From: Ochrobactrum sp. RH2CCR150
Lineage (GTDB): Bacteria > Pseudomonadota > Alphaproteobacteria > Rhizobiales > Rhizobiaceae
Direction of reading: 5' to 3'
Assembly (NCBI GenBank): GCA_014138095.1
Contig: JACGXE010000002.1
Span: forward strand, 248,001-312,000
DNA: 64,000 bases
This document shows, one piece after another, positions 53,775 through 61,864 of the stretch (the first letter of the stretch is position 1; every line of letters starts with the position of its first letter). The translations under genes were made by a program, and so were the position numbers. The notes beneath the pieces are model-generated. The model made no database searches. It was not told where the DNA came from and was given only the letters and a program-made list of their open reading frames with translations.

Positions 53775-54386
53775 TCAGGCCGCAGTCTTGAGTGTGCCGA
53801 TCTGCTTTTGCCAACGCTCATAAGCGGCGGCCATGCGCGTATCGTAACTGTTGCGGGCGAAAGCGGGGCCGTTATAGCGCTTTGCAAAGCCGCGCCAGTC
53901 GCAGGTGCGCATGGCATCCGCCAGCCCTGTCTTTTCGATGAATCGCAACATCAGCTGCACCTGACCGGCAAGTGATCCCCGCGCTTCCGCCACCAGCGCA
54001 TCGACCGAAGCAAAGCCAAGCCACTCCCAATGTGCACCCATGACCTGACCTAATCCCCATGAGGTGGATTCCAGCGCGGCCTTCTTGTCGAGGCCCATGG
54101 CGCGCTCCAGCAGCAGCCAGCGGTCGACTTGCGATCTCGGATTGGCGATCTTGCCCGCTTCAGGTGCAGACAGGCCATTTTTGCGGGCATAATCGCGAAT
54201 GCGTCCGGAAAGCCTGCGGTCGAAATAATGCCCTTCAAAGCGGATCGCCGGTTCCTTGTGTCCATCCACATCGTAAAGCGCGCGACCGCCGCTTTCCACT
54301 TCTGCAACTGCCAGCAACGCCGCCGGGTCGATCTGCGCCTGTTTTGCCATGGCGGTCATAGCGTCGATGGTTTGTCTGTCGAACAT
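53775..54386 (-). CDS. N-acetylmuramidase-domain protein (DUF3380), endolysin-like
   Basis: 203 residues from the ATG at 54386, which has GAGGAG upstream. The muramidase domain spans most of the protein: AVAEVESGG at 27-34 holds the presumed catalytic Glu, and SWGLGQVMGAHW is the family's second motif. No signal peptide is seen. The domain is common in phage endolysins and in proteins that cut the glycan backbone. No holin, spanin or phage gene is near, so this is a lone copy. Confidence 0.8.
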   Translation of the reverse strand: MFDRQTIDAMTAMAKQAQIDPAALLAVAEVESGGRALYDVDGHKEPAIRFEGHYFDRRLSGRIRDYARKNGLSAPEAGKIANPRSQVDRWLLLERAMGLDKKAALESTSWGLGQVMGAHWEWLGFASVDALVAEARGSLAGQVQLMLRFIEKTGLADAMRTCDWRGFAKRYNGPAFARNSYDTRMAAAYERWQKQIGTLKTAA

Positions 54387-54517
54387 GCGTTTCTCCTCTT
54401 GGACAGTGGTCTTCGAGGTGATTTTCGCCGCATCCGGGGCTGTGAGGATAAAGTAGTCTTGAATTCGCCGTGTCAGGAGATTAGTTGCGGGGTAGATTTT
54501 CAAAGAAGACACAACCG

Positions 54518-55435
54518 ATGAGCAATTTACCTTTCACCGTCGCCGCCCTCTATTGCTTTGCGCCGCTGCCGCAATATGAAAGCCTGCGCGAGCCGCTGGC
54601 CCAGCTTTGCTGCGGCAATGGCATCAAGGGGACGCTGCTTCTGGCTGCCGAAGGCATCAATGGAACGGTTGCCGGTTCGCCAGCTGCGATTGAAAAGCTC
54701 GTCCAACATATCACTGCCATTCCGGGGCTCGGCCAGCCGGAACTGAAATATTCCTATGCAAGCGAAATGCCGTTCAATCGCATGAAGGTGCGGTTGAAGC
54801 GGGAAATCGTCACCATGGGTGTCGACGGTATAGATCCACTGAAAAGCGTCGGCACCTATGTCGCTCCGCAGGACTGGAACGCCCTGATTGCTGACGAAAA
54901 CACGGTCGTTGTCGATACGCGCAACGATTATGAGTATGCCATCGGCACGTTCGAGGGTGCCCTTGATCCGCAGACCAAGACCTTCCGCGAGTTTCCGGAT
55001 TGGGTCGAGCAGAACCGCGACAAGCTGGAAGGCAAAAAGATTGCCATGTTCTGCACCGGCGGTATCCGCTGTGAAAAGGCAACAGCTTTTGTCAAAGGCC
55101 TCGGCTTTGACGATGTTTTCCATCTGAAGGGCGGAATTCTCAAATATCTCGAAGAAGTTCCGCAGGAAAAAAGCATGTGGAATGGCGAGTGCTTTGTCTT
55201 CGACGAGCGCGTTGCCGTTGGTCATGGCTTGACGGAAAGCGACGTGGAGCTTTGCCGCGCCTGTCGTCGTCCGATTACGCCGGAGGACAAGCTCTCGAAG
55301 TTCTTCGAGGAAGGCATTTCCTGCGCTGGTTGCTACGATGAGCGCACGCCGGAAGATCGCGCCCGTTTTGCCGAACGCCAGAAGCAGATCGCGCTTGCCA
55401 AAGCACGTGGTCAGCACAAGCATATCGGCAGTTGA
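54518..55435 (+). CDS. trhO: tRNA uridine(34) hydroxylase, rhodanese-fold (TrhO)
   Basis: 305 residues. The N-terminal ferredoxin-like domain ([14 protein letters not shown]) is followed by a rhodanese domain with active-site Cys179 in [10 protein letters not shown], then a C-terminal extension with paired Cys ([15 protein letters not shown]). This is the YceA/TrhO family, which oxygen-dependently hydroxylates uridine at the wobble position of some tRNAs. The full set of Cys residues is present. Start at 54518 chosen by alignment of the FTVAALYCF opening. Confidence 0.9.
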   Translation: MSNLPFTVAALYCFAPLPQYESLREPLAQLCCGNGIKGTLLLAAEGINGTVAGSPAAIEKLVQHITAIPGLGQPELKYSYASEMPFNRMKVRLKREIVTMGVDGIDPLKSVGTYVAPQDWNALIADENTVVVDTRNDYEYAIGTFEGALDPQTKTFREFPDWVEQNRDKLEGKKIAMFCTGGIRCEKATAFVKGLGFDDVFHLKGGILKYLEEVPQEKSMWNGECFVFDERVAVGHGLTESDVELCRACRRPITPEDKLSKFFEEGISCAGCYDERTPEDRARFAERQKQIALAKARGQHKHIGS

Positions 55436-55591
55436 TAGGCTTCCGGGACTAGCCAAATAAGTTGCACCGCATTATTGTGGCTTCGATTCTGGAACGATCT
55501 GAATTCGTTGCGGAATTTTGGGCGGCTTTTGCATGGACGCCCGTGCATCAAGGGTCTGACGGCATCCGGGTCGCGTTTGCCTCCATCAAGC

Positions 55592-55637
55592 CCATCATCG
55601 CAAAAAAAGCGCGCCGGTTCGTTCCGGCGGATGATGG
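55592..55637. promoter_or_regulatory. Bulged hairpin in the modA leader
   Basis: Outer stem CCATCATC / GATGATGG (8 bp) and inner stem CGCCGG / CCGGCG (6 bp, loop TTCGTT) stack with a 12-base A-rich bulge between them on the left side. Read on the minus strand, the inner stem followed by CGCTTTTTTT resembles an intrinsic terminator. Its role for the plus-strand mod genes is unclear. Confidence 0.5.
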
Positions 55638-55674
55638 TGTTTGTCCGTTCAAACGGGCAATATGGAGGGTAGTC

Positions 55675-56430
55675 ATGAAAAAATTTATAGCCGCATTTCT
55701 TATCACAGTTGCCGCTGGCGCCGCTTCGGTCGCGCATGCCGCCGAAAAGGTCACGGTATTTGCCGCTGCGAGCATGAAGGATGTGATTGAAGAAGCTGCC
55801 AAGCAGATCAAGGCCAAGGATGGCACGGAAGTAGTCGCTTCCTTCGCGTCTTCGTCGGTGCTGGCCAAGCAGATCGAGCAGGGCGCTCCAGCCCAGATTT
55901 TCATTTCTGCCGATCTGGACTGGATGGATTATGTCGAGAAGGCCAATGCCATCGACAAAGCGTCGCGTAAGGTGATCGCAGGCAATGCGCTGGTTATCGC
56001 CACGCAGAAGGATACGCCGAAGGCCGATGCCAAGGAGCTCTTGAGCGCTGGCCGCTTCTCCATGGGCGATCCGTCCAATGTGCCAGCCGGTAAGTATGGC
56101 AAGGCTGCGCTGGAAAAGCTCGATATCTGGAAAGACGTCGAAAAGAATGGCGTATTCGCCGAGAATGTGCGTGTTGCTCTGCAATATGTCAGCCGCGGCG
56201 AAGTGAAGGCCGCCATCGTTTATGCATCTGACCGCGCTGCCGCGCCGGATCTGGTTGAAGCCTACCGTTTCCCGGCAACCAGCCATGCGCCGATCCTCTA
56301 TCCAGCTGCTCTCATTGAAAAGAATGAAAGCGATGCCGCCAAGGCGTTCCTTGCTTTCCTTGAAAGCGATGCAGGTCAGGCGATCATCAAGGATAAAGGC
56401 TTTGTCGGCGCTGCGGAGGCAGGCAAGTGA
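55675..56430 (+). CDS. modA: Molybdate ABC transporter, periplasmic binding protein
   Basis: 251 residues from the ATG at 55675 (GGAGGG upstream). The signal peptide ends at AHA (residue 22). The mature protein opens KVTVFAAASMKDVIEE and includes SFASSSVLAKQI, the oxyanion-binding segments of ModA. It captures molybdate or tungstate. First gene of modABC; its stop overlaps the modB start. Confidence 0.95.
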   Translation: MKKFIAAFLITVAAGAASVAHAAEKVTVFAAASMKDVIEEAAKQIKAKDGTEVVASFASSSVLAKQIEQGAPAQIFISADLDWMDYVEKANAIDKASRKVIAGNALVIATQKDTPKADAKELLSAGRFSMGDPSNVPAGKYGKAALEKLDIWKDVEKNGVFAENVRVALQYVSRGEVKAAIVYASDRAAAPDLVEAYRFPATSHAPILYPAALIEKNESDAAKAFLAFLESDAGQAIIKDKGFVGAAEAGK

Positions 56431-57113
56431 TGATGGAAGCCGGCGTCTGGCCGATTGTTCTGTTGTCACTCCGGGTAGCCGGAATTGCCATCATTTTCGC
56501 TTTGCCAGTCGCGTTCCTTGTTGCATGGATTCTTGCCCGGTTTGATTTTCCGGGCAAGTCTCTGGCGCAGGCGCTTGTGACCATGCCGCTGGTTTTGCCG
56601 CCGGTGGTCACAGGCTATCTGCTGCTGATCCTGTTCGGCGCAAGAGGTGCTTTTGGCGCTCCCTTGCAGGAATGGTTGGGCTTGTCCTTTTCCTTTCGGT
56701 GGACGGGTGCTGCCCTTGCCGCTGGTGTCATGGCGTTTCCACTGCTCGTCCGTCCGATCCGCCTGTCGATTGAAGGGCTGGATCGTGGGCTTGAAGAAGC
56801 GGCGCGCACATTGGGCGCCAGCCGGTTGGTGGCGTTCTTCACCGTAATCCTGCCGCCGCTCCTGCCGGGTGTTCTGGCGGGTGCTGTGCTTGGCTTTGCC
56901 AAGGCGCTCGGTGAATTCGGCGCGACCATCACCTTTGTTTCCAATATTCCCGGCGAGACGCAAACCCTCTCGCTTGCGATTTATGCTTTGATGCAAACGC
57001 CATCGGGTGATGCCGAAGCATTCCGACTGATTGCCATTTCCGCCGCGATTTCCATCATAGCCGTTGTGCTCTCCGAATGGTTGCAGCGCAGGCTTGCCGG
57101 AGACGTCAAATGA
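56430..57113 (+). CDS. modB: Molybdate ABC transporter permease
   Basis: 227 residues with five membrane segments and the EAA loop EEAARTLGASRLVAFFTVILP near residue 130. It forms the homodimeric molybdate channel. The start overlaps the modA stop (TGATG) and the end overlaps modC (ATGA). Confidence 0.94.
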   Translation: MMEAGVWPIVLLSLRVAGIAIIFALPVAFLVAWILARFDFPGKSLAQALVTMPLVLPPVVTGYLLLILFGARGAFGAPLQEWLGLSFSFRWTGAALAAGVMAFPLLVRPIRLSIEGLDRGLEEAARTLGASRLVAFFTVILPPLLPGVLAGAVLGFAKALGEFGATITFVSNIPGETQTLSLAIYALMQTPSGDAEAFRLIAISAAISIIAVVLSEWLQRRLAGDVK

Positions 57114-58201
57114 GTGGGCTCGTTGTTTCCATCAAGGGCCGCAATGGCAAATTCGCCGTCGAAGCCAATTTTGCAGCGGGCGGCGGTGTAACCGCTCTGT
57201 TCGGTCATTCGGGAGCGGGCAAGACCACGCTTTTGAAGATGATTGCCGGAACGCTGCGCCCCGAAAGCGGACGTATCGCCGTTGGCGATTTTGCGCTGTT
57301 CGATGCGGATAAGGGCATCAACCTGCCGCCCGAGAAACGACGCATCGGCTATGTGTTTCAGGAAGCCCGTTTGTTTCCGCATATGAGCGTCAAGCGCAAC
57401 CTGACCTATGCGCGCTGGGCAGGTCACCGACAGGCCACGCGCAACTTCGATGAAGTGGTGACGCTTCTCGGCATTGAGCCGCTTCTCGATCGCCGCCCGT
57501 CGACGCTTTCGGGCGGCGAGCGCCAGCGTGTCGCCATCGGACGGGCGCTGTTATCGGATCCGGCGTTGTTGCTTCTCGATGAGCCGCTTTCCTCGCTCGA
57601 CCATGCACGCCGACAGGAAATATTGCCCTTTATCGAGCGGCTGCGTGACGAAAGCCATGTGCCGATTGTCTATGTCAGTCACGAGATAGACGAAGTGGCG
57701 CGGCTTGCTGATGAAATCGTGCTGCTTTCCGGCGGCAAAGTGACGGCAAGCGGCGAGGCGGCGGAGATATTTCCACGCATCGGAGCGGATCCAGCCATCG
57801 GCGGCGAGGGCAGCGGCGTGCTTCTGGAAGGCACGGTCGCGTCCTATGACGAGAGCTACAAGCTGGCCGAGATCGACCTTGGTGGTGCGTCGTTCCAGTT
57901 GACGGATGCGGGTCTCAAGCAGGGCATGCATGTGCGCCTGCGTGTACGGGCGCGGGATGTTTCTCTGGCCCGCGCAGCGCCGGTTGCGATCAGCATTCGT
58001 AATGTGCTGCCGGTCACCATTACGGGCATCGAGGCGGGTGAGGGCCCCAATGCGCATGTCTCGCTCGACTTTCAGGGACGTCATCTGGGCGCGCGCCTGA
58101 CACGCCGCTCGGTGGATGATCTTGGCTTGCAAACCGGCGACCAGGTGGTTGCGCTGATCAAGGCTGTCTCGGTTGATCGAGCCGCCATTCGAGAAAAATG
58201 A
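57110..58201 (+). CDS. modC: Molybdate ABC transporter ATPase
   Basis: 363 residues from the ATG at 57110. Walker A GHSGAGKTT, signature LSGGERQRVAIGRALL and Walker B LLLLDEPLSSLD are intact, and the C-terminal 110 residues form a TOBE/Mop oxyanion-sensing domain (GLKQGMHVRLRVRARDVSLA). It powers molybdate import. The operon carries no visible modE gene, so regulation is from elsewhere. Confidence 0.95.
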   Translation: MSGLVVSIKGRNGKFAVEANFAAGGGVTALFGHSGAGKTTLLKMIAGTLRPESGRIAVGDFALFDADKGINLPPEKRRIGYVFQEARLFPHMSVKRNLTYARWAGHRQATRNFDEVVTLLGIEPLLDRRPSTLSGGERQRVAIGRALLSDPALLLLDEPLSSLDHARRQEILPFIERLRDESHVPIVYVSHEIDEVARLADEIVLLSGGKVTASGEAAEIFPRIGADPAIGGEGSGVLLEGTVASYDESYKLAEIDLGGASFQLTDAGLKQGMHVRLRVRARDVSLARAAPVAISIRNVLPVTITGIEAGEGPNAHVSLDFQGRHLGARLTRRSVDDLGLQTGDQVVALIKAVSVDRAAIREK

Positions 58202-58284
58202 AACGGCTACAATAATCTGGTTTGCGCGGCCGGGCTTTTATGCTCCTTTCGTTCCCGAAATGGGAGGCCCTTCCGGGTAATGAC

Positions 58285-58962
58285 ATGAGTGATTTGCAAA
58301 ACTGGACCCCTCGTCCGAGGCCGGAACGAAAAGTACTGGAAGGTCGCTATGTGCGCCTGGAGCCGCTCGATCCGCAAAAGCATGGAGACGAGCTTTTTGC
58401 GGCGTCGTCGGTAACCGATGCCGACCAGCGTTTTACCTGGTTGTTCGAATTTCCGCCCGCGACCCGTGCGGAGTTCGAGCCATGGCTGGAGAAGGTTTCG
58501 AAAAGCGAAGATCCGCTGTTTTATGCCGTCATCGACAAGGCCAGCGGCAAGGTGGCCGGTCGCCAGACCCTGATGCGCATCGACCCGGTCCATGGTGTGA
58601 TCGAAATCGGCAATATTTATTGGGGACCGCTGATTTCGCGCAAGCCGGCGGCGACGGAAGCACAGTTTCTGTTTATGCAATATATCTTCGACGAGTTGGG
58701 CTATCGTCGCTATGAATGGAAGTGCAACAATGACAATGCGCCTTCCAAGCGCGCAGCGGAGCGTTTCGGTTTCACCTTCGAGGGGATTTTCCGCCAGCAT
58801 ATGGTGGCCAAGGGCAAGAACCGCGACACGGCATGGTATTCGATCATCGACAGCGAATGGCCAGCACTGAAGAAAGCCTATCAGGCATGGCTTGCACCGG
58901 AAAACTTTGATAGTGACGGCCAGCAGATAAAAAGGTTTGAGGAGTTCCGCAATCTTGGCTGA
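58285..58962 (+). CDS. GNAT-family acetyltransferase (RimJ-like)
   Basis: 225 residues. The RimJ/RimL-like fold is shown by the opening VLEGRYVRLEPLDPQKH, the IEIGNIYWGPLISRKPAATEAQFLF acetyl-CoA region and the YRRYEWKCNNDNAPSKRAAERFGF segment near the end. Targets in this family are protein N-termini or small molecules; none can be named. The ATG at 58285 is chosen over one at 58222 because the conserved part begins soon after. Confidence 0.82.
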   Translation: MSDLQNWTPRPRPERKVLEGRYVRLEPLDPQKHGDELFAASSVTDADQRFTWLFEFPPATRAEFEPWLEKVSKSEDPLFYAVIDKASGKVAGRQTLMRIDPVHGVIEIGNIYWGPLISRKPAATEAQFLFMQYIFDELGYRRYEWKCNNDNAPSKRAAERFGFTFEGIFRQHMVAKGKNRDTAWYSIIDSEWPALKKAYQAWLAPENFDSDGQQIKRFEEFRNLG

Positions 58963-59161
58963 ACCGCAGAAAAGCCATCCGGCCATTGCCGCCGCCGTCA
59001 TCCTGATCGGCTTCGGTGTGCTCGCTTATTTCGTGCCAAGCATCATGCTGGCGCTGGGCGCGCGCTCGCATGTTGCCGCAGCGATCTTTGCCGTCGTCTT
59101 CGTGCTGGGTTTCTTCGTCATTTTCTGGCTGCGCGCGCGCAGTCAGAAAAAGGAACGATAG
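58955..59161 (+). CDS. Small membrane protein with a TTG start
   Basis: 68 residues. The TTG at 58955 follows GAGGAG (58939-58944) at a suitable distance; no ATG fits. Two hydrophobic spans (about 9-33 and 37-58) end in a basic RARSQKKER tail. The start lies inside the last codons of the GNAT gene, so the two are coupled. Function unknown. Confidence 0.6.
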   Translation: MAEPQKSHPAIAAAVILIGFGVLAYFVPSIMLALGARSHVAAAIFAVVFVLGFFVIFWLRARSQKKER

Positions 59162-59176
59162 TCTGCACTCAAAAAG

Positions 59177-59815
59177 TTAGTGCAGGTCTTTCGTATAGAC
59201 GAATTTCGGCATGCTCCAGTTGAAGCGCAGCGCCAGAAGTCGCAGAATAAGTCCTGCCGCCATCGCCACGAAGGCGGCGGGTCCTTGCGAAACATTGAGG
59301 TAAAGTCCGCCAAGATAGATGCCGCCGGTGACGACCGATACGGTCGCGTAGAGTTCCGAGCGGAAAAGCAGCGGCACATCATTGCACAGCACATCGCGCA
59401 GAACACCGCCGACGCAGCCGGTGATCATGCCCGCCGCAATGACGATGATGATCGGCATATTCATGCCAAGCGCAACACCACAGCCAATGACCGTGAACAC
59501 CACCAGACCGATAGCGTCGAGAAAAAGAAACATCTGCCGCAGACGATGCATGTAGCGTGCAACGAGAATGGTCGCCAAAGCCGCAAAGCCGGTGATCACC
59601 AGATAGCTTGGATGCTGCACCCATGACAGCGGGTGGTGATTGAGCAGCACGTCGCGTACCGATCCGCCGCCAAGCGCGGTAACGCAGCCGAGCAGGAAGA
59701 CGCCAATCCAGTCCATCTCGCGGCGTCCGGCGGCCAGTGCCGCAGTCATCGCTTCGGCGACGATGGCCGTAATATAGAGCACGTGAATAAGTTCTTCGCT
59801 TTCCGCGCCGTTCAT
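59177..59815 (-). CDS. Trimeric intracellular cation-channel (TRIC/YicG) family protein
   Basis: 212 residues with seven membrane segments in an internal duplication: GGGSVRDVL and GCVGGVLRDVL are the two copies of the family motif, one in each half. Prokaryotic TRIC proteins form homotrimeric potassium-permeable channels. Physiological role in this organism is unknown. It converges with the small membrane gene. Confidence 0.88.
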   Translation of the reverse strand: MNGAESEELIHVLYITAIVAEAMTAALAAGRREMDWIGVFLLGCVTALGGGSVRDVLLNHHPLSWVQHPSYLVITGFAALATILVARYMHRLRQMFLFLDAIGLVVFTVIGCGVALGMNMPIIIVIAAGMITGCVGGVLRDVLCNDVPLLFRSELYATVSVVTGGIYLGGLYLNVSQGPAAFVAMAAGLILRLLALRFNWSMPKFVYTKDLH

Positions 59816-59933
59816 GCCTTGTTCCTCGTCTGATTACTCAGGCGCAGTATTGGCCTCTATCCGGATAAGATTTGATAAACAGAACCGATATCGCCGAATA
59901 ATTGAGCTTAAGGGTAAGGGCGGATAAAGATGC

Positions 59934-60692
59934 TCAGCGGTTGGATTTGTGAATGCTCGCGAAGATATTGGCTGCGAGATAGCTTTCATCAAAGCTGCAA
60001 ATCTGCATGAGCGCGGTTCGGTTCATGAATTTCACTTCGTTGTTCCGGAACGTTAGCAGATTGTCCTCGCGCAGTTCGCGAAGCATGCGATTGGTGTGGA
60101 TTGGCGTCAGGCCGAGCGCGTCGGCCAGTTCGCTCTGGGTGATAGGGCAATAAAAGCCGTTCTCGTCGCCAGTGCCATTGGCCCGGGCACGATAGCCGAG
60201 TTCCAGAAGAAGGTGGGCTACACGCGAGACGGAGGCGCGCCGCCCCAGACTGATCAGGTGTTCCAGCAGGATGGTGCGCTGACGCGCTGTCATCTCCATG
60301 AAGGCCATGGCCAGTCGGGCCGATTTCAGCATGTTTTCAACCAGCGTATCGAGATTGATTTCCAGCACCGAAATATCGGTGATGGAAAACAGCGTGTAAT
60401 AGTTGAAGCCCAATCCCGTGCGGAAACCGAGAAGGTCACCCTTCATCGGAAAGTCGAGGATCTGCCTGTCGCCATTCGGCAGGTCGCGATAGATGCAACT
60501 CCATCCGCTATTGATGATGAGCACCGAATTCGTCCAGTCACCTTGTCTGGATATGATGGTATGCGGTGAATAGTGTCTGGTCGAAACCGGCATCGATCGC
60601 AGAACATTAAGGTCATTTGCCTCGAAGGTCGCATCGATGGGTGGATTCTTGAGAAGATTGAGCAGCGTGTTGTCTTCGTTATTCGGCCCCAT
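59934..60692 (-). CDS. Crp/Fnr-family transcriptional regulator
   Basis: 252 residues from the ATG at 60692. A cyclic-nucleotide-binding-like sensor domain (about 25-150) and a C-terminal winged helix (SELADALGLTPIHTNRMLREL) are clear. There is no Fnr-type N-terminal Cys cluster, so it does not look like an oxygen-sensing iron-sulfur regulator. A longer frame to 60845 runs through an inverted repeat and is not preferred. It lies divergent from the LuxR-type gene that precedes a polysaccharide gene. Confidence 0.85.
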   Translation of the reverse strand: MGPNNEDNTLLNLLKNPPIDATFEANDLNVLRSMPVSTRHYSPHTIISRQGDWTNSVLIINSGWSCIYRDLPNGDRQILDFPMKGDLLGFRTGLGFNYYTLFSITDISVLEINLDTLVENMLKSARLAMAFMEMTARQRTILLEHLISLGRRASVSRVAHLLLELGYRARANGTGDENGFYCPITQSELADALGLTPIHTNRMLRELREDNLLTFRNNEVKFMNRTALMQICSFDESYLAANIFASIHKSNR

Positions 60693-61049
60693 CGGCGTTA
60701 CCCGGTGCGTGGTTTGGATATCAGGATGATTGCCCGGCTCATCCTGTACGAAATCGCGTAATATTCGATGACAAGCTTCCGTGAGGGGCAATGATTTGGC
60801 AAGGGGGCATTTTCTACCACTAATTGGGTAGAATAACGGATACACTCTAAACCATATTTCTATTCGCCCGTTAATCTAGGTTAATGACAGCACGGGGGAG
60901 TTCGGCAATAATTTAGGAAAATAAGATATATAAAAGAACTTAGGGCGACTGAATACAATCATAAAATAGAACACGATGTAATCCACATGTTTAATGAAGG
61001 TTAGACATGGAGAAGGATTGCGTTCTTAAAAGATTCAGAGGGCGTTAAA
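60693..61049. other. 357-bp gap between divergent regulators
   Basis: Strongly AT-rich spacer. It holds the inverted repeat TTCTACC / GGTAGAA at 60812-60833. Both divergent regulator promoters must lie here. No RNA gene or supported small gene is seen. Confidence 0.4.
60812..60833. promoter_or_regulatory. Inverted repeat upstream of the Crp/Fnr gene
   Basis: TTCTACC and GGTAGAA are exact 7-base complements with an 8-base spacer, 120-141 bases upstream of the Crp/Fnr start codon. A possible operator for a dimeric regulator. Confidence 0.45.
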
Positions 61050-61820
61050 ATGAATATTTCTGCACAGTTCAAGGATAAGGAAGAGAGCCTCAACTCTCGC
61101 AACATGTATGCGAGCCGCGTTGCTGATCAACGTGACTATACCAAAGAACGTGAACAGTCTCTGGTTGTCATCATTGACAGCCGTGCATTGGATCGCGAAT
61201 GTCTCGCGCATGGACTGACCAATAATTGCACTGACATGGCGATTGCAACCTTCAGTTCTTTTGAACAATGGCAACATCAGCGTCGCAGCCGGACCGCATC
61301 TGCCGTTCTCTTCAATGTAGGCGGGCAGAAAGTATCCGACCCGGCGGTCGGCAATTATCTCAAGTCTCTCGTTACCGAATGCGCGCCTGCGCCGGTGATC
61401 ATCCTCGCTGACAAGGAAGAAATATCGCAGGTCGTTCGCGCGCTTGAGCATGGCGTGAAGGGCTACATTCCGACGTCGGTCAATCTCAATGTCTGCATCG
61501 AAGCACTGCGTCTGGCCATGGCGGGCGGCACCTTCGTCCCGGCGAGCAGTGTTCTGGCTCTGCGTCATGCGACCGAAACAGGCGCACAGCGCATTCAGCC
61601 ATTGGGCGGCATGTTCACGCAGCGTCAAGCCGAGGTCGTCAACGCGCTGCGTCGCGGCAAGGCCAACAAGATCATCGCATATGAACTGAAGCTCCGTGAA
61701 AGCACAGTGAAAGTGCATATTCGGAATATCATGAAGAAGCTCAAGGTCACGAACCGCACGGAAGTCGCCTGCATCATTAACGAGCTGTTCCCTTCGGAAA
61801 CCTCATTTTCCGAACTGTAA
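61050..61820 (+). CDS. LuxR-type regulator with a degenerate receiver domain
   Basis: 256 residues. Residues 36-160 have the receiver fold, but the phosphoacceptor is Asn89 (AVLFNVGG), the acidic pocket has a single Asp43 and the conserved Lys is absent (GYIPTS). The C-terminal LuxR helix-turn-helix (FTQRQAEVVNALRRGKANK, then STVKVHIRNIMKKL) is complete. It should work without phosphorylation, perhaps through protein or ligand contacts. A Wzc-like polysaccharide gene starts 44 bp after its stop, so control of polysaccharide export is a fair guess. No close relative is recognised. Confidence 0.85.
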   Translation: MNISAQFKDKEESLNSRNMYASRVADQRDYTKEREQSLVVIIDSRALDRECLAHGLTNNCTDMAIATFSSFEQWQHQRRSRTASAVLFNVGGQKVSDPAVGNYLKSLVTECAPAPVIILADKEEISQVVRALEHGVKGYIPTSVNLNVCIEALRLAMAGGTFVPASSVLALRHATETGAQRIQPLGGMFTQRQAEVVNALRRGKANKIIAYELKLRESTVKVHIRNIMKKLKVTNRTEVACIINELFPSETSFSEL

Positions 61821-61864
61821 GCAACGTTAAGTCCTAGTTGATCTTCCCGTGAAGGAGCACTGTT

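Noticed and set aside
53775..54386. Prophage remnant
   Set aside because: Only the muramidase-like gene suggests a phage; flanking genes are ordinary chromosomal genes and no att repeats or other phage genes are seen.
55436..55674. Molybdenum-cofactor riboswitch or ModE box before modA
   Set aside because: I could not recognise the conserved core of the riboswitch or a clear ModE palindrome; only the bulged hairpin is visible.
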